DNA of 60,205 nt. It comes from Christensenellaceae bacterium (GTDB taxonomy: Bacteria > Bacillota > Clostridia > Christensenellales > Aristaeellaceae). Where the stretch lies: NCBI GenBank assembly GCA_012837835.1, contig DUQK01000010.1, positions 1-60,205 of the forward strand. The letters are read 5' to 3'. A program made the position numbers and the translations under genes. Under the pieces are notes generated by a model. It was not told the origin of the DNA. It ran no database searches and saw only the letters and a list, made by a program, of their open reading frames with translations. Positions 54,679 through 60,205 of the stretch are shown here, in pieces. Positions within the stretch are counted from its first letter, which is position 1. Every line of letters begins with the position of its first letter.

Positions 54679-55650
54679 ATGAAAAAAATATCTTCTCTTT
54701 TAATTATAGCAATGTTGCTGATAAGTACTATATGCTTTTCTGCCTTGGCAGCAAAGAAACCCGGTGACATATGGACTATTGAAATCCCTATTAGTAGTGA
54801 AAAACCCCTGAGTATGGTAATGGCAGAATATGATATATCGGACGGGCTTGCTTTTGTAAATGGCTATGGTTCTACACGCATGATTGTATTAGAAAAAAAT
54901 GAAATGAACTTCTTAGGCGTGTCTGTAGGAAATGTCACCTCCAGCAGTGTGATGCTTGAAATTCTGGTTAAGGACAGCGCCACTCGCATAGAAACGGTCC
55001 AAGTGACAAATGTACAGGGTATTTGGGAAGATGATGTTGCAGCAATTGGCAAACCAGTGTTACGAACTGTTATTGTTGACCTACCCTTAAGAGGCGCGCT
55101 GCCCGAAACAGAAATAGACGCTTCCGAAACAGAAGATATTCCGGATATCCCCGATATTCCCTTGCCTACCGTATACCCCAACAACACCATGTGCATAATG
55201 GGTCCGCGCCTGCGCGACATTGCCCCGGGTTCCACCGATAAGTGGTATATGGTTACGCCTGTTGATATCAGCCAGGATGGCGAGCAGGTTTTCCCGCTGG
55301 TTGCCAGCAACATGTACTGCGTGGGCGCCGCTATAGTTGCCGTTAAAGATGGTCAGTTAACTGTAAGCTATCAGACCTTAGAAGGTGTTACTGTGCACAG
55401 CGAGTACCTTGCAATATACCCTGATATAGATGCTGCAGTGGCAGATAATGCCGCCGAACTTGGCGGCGAGTCGCTTAAATTTGGTAAGCCCATAAGCATA
55501 GCCGATGACCTTGCGGGCGACACCAGCATGCTGCTGCTTATGTGCAACAGTGTTACCTACGACACCGATGTAAAGGGTCTGTGCAGGTTCTACTACGGCG
55601 CCCCCGATGTAAAGAACTTGTTTGAGCATATGCAGGAGATTATTAAGTAG
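54679..55650 (+). CDS. Secreted protein of unknown function
   Basis: A 323-residue exported protein. The signal peptide is at residues 1-24 (cleavage after ALA). The mature part has an N-terminal beta-rich domain (IWTIEIPISSEKPLSMVMAEYD), a short acidic/Pro linker near 150-172 (SETEDIPDIPDIPLPT), and a C-terminal domain rich in Cys and Asp. I recognise no family. The half after the linker is clearly GC-richer than the first half (about 62 percent against 38 percent in 60-base samples), as if two segments were joined. Confidence 0.75.
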   Translation: MKKISSLLIIAMLLISTICFSALAAKKPGDIWTIEIPISSEKPLSMVMAEYDISDGLAFVNGYGSTRMIVLEKNEMNFLGVSVGNVTSSSVMLEILVKDSATRIETVQVTNVQGIWEDDVAAIGKPVLRTVIVDLPLRGALPETEIDASETEDIPDIPDIPLPTVYPNNTMCIMGPRLRDIAPGSTDKWYMVTPVDISQDGEQVFPLVASNMYCVGAAIVAVKDGQLTVSYQTLEGVTVHSEYLAIYPDIDAAVADNAAELGGESLKFGKPISIADDLAGDTSMLLLMCNSVTYDTDVKGLCRFYYGAPDVKNLFEHMQEIIK

Positions 55651-55684
55651 TCGGGCAAACATCTTGTAAATCTAATAAACGCAC

Positions 55685-55718
55685 AAGTGCCATACTCAAA
55701 GATAAGAGTATGGCGCTT
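55685..55718 (+). terminator. Terminator after the secreted-protein gene
   Basis: Stem AAGTGCCATACTC / GAGTATGGCGCTT (one wobble) with an 8-base loop, followed by GGTTGTTT. It lies 35 bases beyond the stop codon and separates the plus-strand group from the convergent DUF1254 gene. Confidence 0.75.
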
Positions 55719-55863
55719 GGTTGTTTAGCACTTAGTAGACTTTATATGTTAAGATGAAATCCGTATTAGAGGAGAAAAGGGCGAGACTTGTAAGAGTTTA
55801 TGATTTCTGCCTTATGTTTTTTTATGTATAAAAGCAGAAACATCCTCATATGAAAGAGTTATG

Positions 55864-57225
55864 TCAATTCAAAACACGAATAACGGGTGCCGTCCAGCTT
55901 GAAAGAGCATCCATATCCGGAGTATAAATGCGTAAAATAAAATGGAAAGTGCCGGAGATGGGCAGCCAGTTTGCGATGTTGCTAGGCTGTTCCTTGGATA
56001 AAATGATATCTAGTGTTCCGTCTTCATTCAAAACAAAGTTAGTCCTATCGTTGACACAATATCTGTCAATGGGATTGTCAATGAGGAATTTGTCGATACC
56101 GTAAGCTGTGACAGACCAGAAGCCACCTTCTAAAACGGGAGGTAAGGTTTCAAAATGCAATAAATAGTTTTTTTCATCTGTAAGTATCTCACCCAAATCA
56201 TCAAAATCTGTATTCATATAAAGCGCCACATCAACCGTGTTTGCACCCAGTCCGCCCAGCGCAATTGCCCAACGATAGTTATACTCTGTGCCAAAGTTAC
56301 CAATGGGAGGACCGAAATAGCTCCATTGCCCAAGTTTAACCGAAAATTTCATCACCACATTTGTAACCTCTGCTTCCAGAGCTTGAAGCATTTTCTTCCA
56401 CTGTGCCTCAACATCGCCAGAAAGAATGCTCAGGTCAAAGTCCATACCGGGACCTACATTTATGCTTGCGAGTTTATCAATTATTTCTGCATCAGCCGCA
56501 ACGGGCGGGTTTGTTTTCATAAGTTCGTTTGCCTTATCAAAGAACATCATTGGTGAAAGTGACAAAACTTTTTGTATCGGAACATAATCATTCTCCTTAG
56601 AATAACTGCCTTTTTCGGGAGAATATTCACCGCCGCTCACATAAGCTGACAGGGGAAGAAGCTTCATTTTGTCTTGTATATCACGGACATTCGGTAAGTC
56701 TTCTTCATCGGATAAAACGGTACGAGTGATTGACCAAGCAGTAGCAGTAGGAACATTTATACGGGTTACGCCTTGCGGCAGCTCGCCTTCCCAAGTAGCA
56801 AGGGTAACGGCATAGGCGCCTGCCTTATCAAACACGCAAACCGTATTTGTCCAGGCGTCAAAGACTTGCACATTGCAGAACCTGTCTGTTTCAGGGAAGA
56901 CATATACTATAGGTTCATCGCTTAGATCATACCATGCTGAAGAATATACTGTGTCAACATTCGGGGAAACGATAGTTTTAAAGTCAGCATCTGCAAGTTT
57001 CGTACCATGCATCAACTGATTTATGGGTGCCTTGCCTTTAATGAGATCCGGTTCTTCTGTATTTATAGATACTATTTTTGTTGCATCCATAAGCACCAAG
57101 GGAAACGCATAGATATACGCTTCATGGACTGTATTCCATACATCGTCTTGGTTAGCGTAAGCAGAAATCATAGGCGATGAAAATACCATGATAACAGCAA
57201 ATACAAGTATTAAACTTTTTTTCAT
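55864..57225 (-). CDS. Exported DUF1254/DUF1214 domain protein
   Basis: A protein of about 453 residues with a signal peptide (1-24, ending SAYA). The N-terminal DUF1254 part reads AYIYAFPLVLMDATK, VSPNVDTVYSSAWYDLS and FPETDRFCNVQVFDAWTN. The C-terminal DUF1214 part reads WSYFGPPIGNFGTEYNYRWAIALGGLGANTVDVALY, FWSVTAYGIDKFLIDNPIDRY and a closing NWLPIS. The function of the family is unknown. The ATG nine bases after AAGGA is taken; an upstream ATG sits in the ribosome binding site. Members are more usual in diderm bacteria, supporting transfer or an unusual envelope. Confidence 0.9.
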   Translation of the reverse strand: MKKSLILVFAVIMVFSSPMISAYANQDDVWNTVHEAYIYAFPLVLMDATKIVSINTEEPDLIKGKAPINQLMHGTKLADADFKTIVSPNVDTVYSSAWYDLSDEPIVYVFPETDRFCNVQVFDAWTNTVCVFDKAGAYAVTLATWEGELPQGVTRINVPTATAWSITRTVLSDEEDLPNVRDIQDKMKLLPLSAYVSGGEYSPEKGSYSKENDYVPIQKVLSLSPMMFFDKANELMKTNPPVAADAEIIDKLASINVGPGMDFDLSILSGDVEAQWKKMLQALEAEVTNVVMKFSVKLGQWSYFGPPIGNFGTEYNYRWAIALGGLGANTVDVALYMNTDFDDLGEILTDEKNYLLHFETLPPVLEGGFWSVTAYGIDKFLIDNPIDRYCVNDRTNFVLNEDGTLDIILSKEQPSNIANWLPISGTFHFILRIYTPDMDALSSWTAPVIRVLN

Positions 57226-57311
57226 TAATATCATCCTTTTTTAAAATAATATATCCTTTCATTTGTGTTGATTCGATAATATTATCAATAAAATTTCAAG
57301 TGAGTATAGGA

Positions 57312-58673
57312 TTATTGCGGGTAAAATGCTACCATGCTTCCGGATATGTAAACTGTTTTGCCGTCAGGCAGCAATACATTGTACCATTCGCCACCCTTTT
57401 CTACTGCTACCACTGAGAAGCTGGTGCCGGGGTCTGCCCTACCCACGATAGCGTGCTTAGTGGAAGGCCCCTTACGCAGATTGACCGGACGGTTATGGGA
57501 CACCACCACAGTACCCAAATAGCTGCTGCAGGAATTATACAGACGAAGCGCTGCCAAAATGGCATCTTCATGAGTGAGGGGGTGGGTTGGGTAAAACTTG
57601 TACTCCACATCTAGGCTGAACACGCTTTCGCCTGTGCGTGCATCAGTATGGTCCAAAACAGAGAGCACCATCTCACCTAGGTCTTTGGTTCGCCAGTCGT
57701 TAGGATTATACGGGGCGGTTCGTCCAGCGTACTGTTGGGCAAAACTAATGTCCGTATAGTCGGCGATAAAGGGGTCATTGGTTAGGTTATTTACATGCTT
57801 GTCATCGCCCATATCAAGCATTGCGCCGTACATCTCGCCAGCAGCTACGCCGCGCAGCACCATATTGTACTGAGCGCCTGCGCTTGAAGCCAGATACTCC
57901 TCCTTTGTTAGGTACACATGGGTGCGCTGGGCTGCGGGGTTCCTTGTTTTAAGACGTATTACATTGGTCAGCAGGTTGTTAAGGTCATCCCAGGTGGCGG
58001 TGCCGTCGGTTTTCATACCTTGGGGTACAATACCCAGCATCTGCGCTTCTTTGATTTCATTTACACGGCGTTGTTCAGGCGACGGGGTAGCCGTCGGAGC
58101 TGTCGTTGGTATGTATGTTGGCATACCCGTAGGTCTAGCTGTTGGTACAGGTGTGGGTTTGGGCGTTGGTGGTACAAAGGGCGCTGGCTCTTGGTCCTTC
58201 AAGAACTTGCTCATCATATACCCGTTGTACATGCCATACTGAACATGCAACCACTGGTCGCTCTCAAAATCGCCGAATACTATTACGCCCGAACCGTAGG
58301 GGAGAGAGGTTATTGCTCTGGTGTCGGTACTAGGACCTTCGCGCATATTAACGGATTTGCCATTACCTGACTTGATATACATGATTTTCTTTTCCGCCAG
58401 AAATTTTCGCATAACATAACCGTTAAACATGCCATATTGAATGTGTGCCCACTGATCGCTCATAAAGTTGCTGTATACCAGCACGGTCTTGCCATGAGGG
58501 ATGGTGGTAAGGATATTAGCGTCAGTATTTGGCTCTTCTCGCATGTTGACGGATTTTTTATTCTCTGTCTGGATAAACATGTTCCCTGCGCCGGGGTCGT
58601 ATATGGAGGCATATGTGGGAATCAGCCCTATCAGCAATGCCATCAAAGTTAAAAGAGCAACGATTTTTTTCAT
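57312..58673 (-). CDS. Secreted SH3b-domain protein
   Basis: A 453-residue exported protein. The signal peptide is at 1-22. Two bacterial SH3 domains occupy about 30-90 and 98-157 (SVNMREEPNTDANILTTIPHGKTV and SVNMREGPSTDTRAITSLPYGSGV), followed by a Pro/Thr-rich linker near 165-200 (PTPKPTPVPTARPTGMPTYIPT). The domain at 205-385 is unassigned and a third SH3b closes the protein (PVNLRKGPSTKHAIVGRADPG). SH3b repeats usually bind cell-wall peptides, so surface association is likely. The next gene upstream on the same strand is also secreted. Confidence 0.88.
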   Translation of the reverse strand: MKKIVALLTLMALLIGLIPTYASIYDPGAGNMFIQTENKKSVNMREEPNTDANILTTIPHGKTVLVYSNFMSDQWAHIQYGMFNGYVMRKFLAEKKIMYIKSGNGKSVNMREGPSTDTRAITSLPYGSGVIVFGDFESDQWLHVQYGMYNGYMMSKFLKDQEPAPFVPPTPKPTPVPTARPTGMPTYIPTTAPTATPSPEQRRVNEIKEAQMLGIVPQGMKTDGTATWDDLNNLLTNVIRLKTRNPAAQRTHVYLTKEEYLASSAGAQYNMVLRGVAAGEMYGAMLDMGDDKHVNNLTNDPFIADYTDISFAQQYAGRTAPYNPNDWRTKDLGEMVLSVLDHTDARTGESVFSLDVEYKFYPTHPLTHEDAILAALRLYNSCSSYLGTVVVSHNRPVNLRKGPSTKHAIVGRADPGTSFSVVAVEKGGEWYNVLLPDGKTVYISGSMVAFYPQ

Positions 58674-58757
58674 AGTATCCTCTCCTTTTAAATGATTCTT
58701 TAATTTTAATGTTCTTGTTAGATAAATGTTTAAATTAAGGCAAACAGCGCAGAATCG

Positions 58758-58795
58758 TCTGGTGTCTCTAATATAGGGCGATTAGAGCATCAGAT
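58758..58795 (-). terminator. Hairpin after the small secreted-protein gene
   Basis: TCTGGTGTCTCTAAT pairs with ATTAGAGCATCAGA with few mismatches around an 8-base loop. It lies 39 bases beyond the stop of the 58834 gene, in its direction of transcription. The T-tract is weak, so it may only be an mRNA end structure. Confidence 0.45.
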
Positions 58796-58833
58796 AGGGA
58801 ATTGGTGCTACGTTAGAGTATAAGCTGCTGCTT

Positions 58834-59331
58834 TTATTTGGTGTTGACTATAGCTAAATCCATCAGTTTTTCTAGTGTAACGTCGCCCTCTATGGATGCG
58901 TTGTACACCAGCTCATTATGCTCGTCATACCAAATCACCACGCCAACCTCGCCCTCGTTATACATCACATGACTAGGGTAAACACCAATAGTTATCTCTT
59001 CATCATATGCCCATGGATAGAACATGCCAGACAAGTCTTCTATCTGCGTGCCCTTGAATACACGAATAGAGCACTTGGCTTCCTCCCAAGTAAAAATCAC
59101 CTGAAAAATGACAGGTCTATCCTTACCTTTGATGTATGAATAGCTGATGTCCATCGCCCCTTCAGGCAGTTTGGCACCAAAGGTGCCTGATGCCTTGGCA
59201 GCCTCCTCGGCGGTCGCCTCAAAGATGGGACTAGGTAGACCTATGGCTGTACCCTGCTGGGCAAGAGCGATTGGAAGGGAAAGAGTGGTCATTAAGACCA
59301 AAATGGTTAAAAAAACAAACATTTGTTTCAT
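58834..59331 (-). CDS. Small secreted protein of unknown function
   Basis: A 165-residue exported protein. The start is the ATG after AAAGGAGG; the longer reading begins 34 codons upstream in non-coding-looking sequence. The signal peptide at residues 1-24 ends ALA. The mature part reads EEAAKASGTFGAKLPEGAMDISYSYI followed by alternating strands (FQVIFTWEEAKCSIRVFKGT), a beta-rich layout comparable to anti-sigma/DUF4367-like domains but without a firm match. It follows the possible short ORF of copy B by 13 bases. Confidence 0.75.
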   Translation of the reverse strand: MKQMFVFLTILVLMTTLSLPIALAQQGTAIGLPSPIFEATAEEAAKASGTFGAKLPEGAMDISYSYIKGKDRPVIFQVIFTWEEAKCSIRVFKGTQIEDLSGMFYPWAYDEEITIGVYPSHVMYNEGEVGVVIWYDEHNELVYNASIEGDVTLEKLMDLAIVNTK

Positions 59332-59344
59332 TGAGGTTCCTCCT

Positions 59345-59638
59345 TTATTCATTCTGAGGTGTTTGTCTGTGCCATTTACTTTGAGCAATGGGTACATGCT
59401 GCGTCCACACCGGATTTGCTTGCTGCACATCAATCATTTGCTTCTTTACTAAGTGTATGACACTAGTATCGGGGATGTACAGATTGGATTGGTATAACCT
59501 TATAATAATTGAAAAGTCAATTTGTTTGAATACCCGTTTTTCGAGAAAAAAGTCTATAAATTCATAACAATATTGTTCACACAGATTATCTAGCATAAGG
59601 ATGATAGTGCTATAAGTAGCGTCTACTGAATAACCCAT
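59345..59638 (-). CDS. Copy B of the duplicated upstream segment, possible 97-residue protein
   Basis: An open frame of 97 codons ending 13 bases before the start of the small secreted-protein gene, whose ribosome binding site follows its stop. It contains FIDFFLEKRVF...DFSIII and LYIPDTSVI...DVQQANPVW, both echoed in the broken copy at 51.2-51.4 kb. No signal peptide is seen, and no ribosome binding site is well placed before its ATG (ATAGGGAG touches it). It may be a real short leader gene or a fossil; the rest of the 59332-59743 gap holds only the IS-side hairpin. Confidence 0.35.
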   Translation of the reverse strand: MGYSVDATYSTIILMLDNLCEQYCYEFIDFFLEKRVFKQIDFSIIIRLYQSNLYIPDTSVIHLVKKQMIDVQQANPVWTQHVPIAQSKWHRQTPQNE

Positions 59639-59682
59639 CTCCCTATATATAACAAGCGTTTTGGAGCGATTTATGTTAAACT

Positions 59683-59724
59683 AGTGCAAGGGAAATTCCG
59701 GAAATCATGCAAAACCCTTGCACT
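59683..59724 (+). terminator. Hairpin ahead of the transposase gene
   Basis: Perfect 10-bp arms AGTGCAAGGG / CCCTTGCACT with a 22-base loop, followed by TTTTATC. It lies 20 bases before the transposase ATG. It probably blocks outside transcription from entering the insertion sequence and may mark the region near its left end, which I cannot fix. Confidence 0.6.
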
Positions 59725-59743
59725 TTTATCGGAGGATCATGAC

Positions 59744-60205
59744 ATGTATCGACCAGCAAGCGAACAAATCAGCGTATTTGAGAACGAAAGTTTTTTTCAG
59801 TTTCAAGGACTGAACTCGGACAACGAATGGGTCAGGCTTGCTAAACTGATTCCTTGGGCGCAGATAGAGCGCCGCTATGCCCGTACCTTTGCCAGCAAGC
59901 TTGGGAATGTAGGCAAGCCTGCACGCATGGCTGTAGGGGCGCTCATCATTAAAGAGCGCTATGGGTTTTCGGATGAGGATACAGTTCAGGAGATTCGGAT
60001 GAATCCGTATCTTCAATTTTTTATTGGTCTTCCCGCATTTCAACACGAAGCGCCCTTTGACGCAAGCACAATGACATTGTTTCGTCAGCGGATACCGATA
60101 GATTTATTGACGGACTTGAATGACTTCATAGCCGGTCGCCGTAACCCTTATGCTGAGAATGCAGATGATGATCCGCCCGATAGCGCACCGCCAGATACTC
60201 CATCC
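59744..60205 (+). mobile_element. IS5-superfamily transposase, 5' part (cut by window end)
   Basis: 154 codons of an open frame running off the window. The N-terminal DUF772/InsH-like domain reads WAQIERRYARTF, GKPARMAVGALIIKERYGFSDEDTVQEIRMNPYLQFFIG and FDASTMTLFRQRI, the standard start of IS5/IS1182-type DDE transposases. The catalytic DDE residues lie outside the window. GGAGG is eight bases before the ATG. Whether the copy is intact cannot be seen. Confidence 0.88.

Overview
The window reads as chromosome of a low-GC, probably anaerobic member of the Bacillota (Clostridia-like). The support is the gene content and order (tilS-hpt-ftsH, nadK-argR-recN, VanW, ComF, RecD2, RecX, A-type flavoprotein, Fe-S aldo/keto reductase), strong AGGAGG ribosome binding sites and frequent TTG/GTG starts. 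I cannot name the species. Base composition rises visibly to the right of about 35.4 kb.

Layout. 1-300: end of an rRNA operon (5S), tRNA-Asn and a terminator. 349-7872: a sugar or polyol uptake and oxidation locus (ABC solute-binding protein, two permeases, Zn-type dehydrogenase, TIM-barrel isomerase, AraC regulator, divergent Gfo/Idh/MocA dehydrogenase). 8107-32111: housekeeping genes, namely tilS, hpt, ftsH, a PHP phosphoesterase, VanW, nadK, argR, recN, upp, flavodiiron protein, CBM9-like protein, two SxxK serine hydrolases, M20 amidohydrolase, Fe-S aldo/keto reductase, lgt, recX, tcdA, comF, recD2, a purine PRTase and a GMP synthase whose glutaminase domain has lost its catalytic residues. 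32404-35143: a two-gene Gabija-like defence module (OLD/TOPRIM nuclease plus short UvrD-like helicase), followed by a 156-bp foldback element with perfect 28-bp terminal inverted repeats.

35445-50761: a redox and molybdenum region. It holds a CoA-disulfide/persulfide reductase with rhodanese domain; a Tat-exported molybdopterin oxidoreductase with a four-cluster ferredoxin subunit; a divergent PucR-type regulator across a 12-bp dyad; a polyferredoxin; and mobA. A Moco-type riboswitch with a good promoter then precedes methyltransferase - FmdE - BtuCDF-type ABC transporter - mobB. The natural reading is that Mo (or W) cofactor level controls uptake of the metal oxyanion and the final MGD step that supplies the exported oxidoreductase. 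A THEP1-NUDIX fusion and a LuxR-type regulator close this part.

51489-59331: a run of exported proteins: SdsA-type alkylsulfatase, two unknown secreted proteins, a DUF1254/DUF1214 protein, an SH3b protein and a small secreted protein. Two of them (alkylsulfatase and the small protein) are preceded by related 240-300-bp upstream segments 8 kb apart on opposite strands. The right edge is the 5' part of an IS5-superfamily transposase, cut by the window. No CRISPR array was seen.
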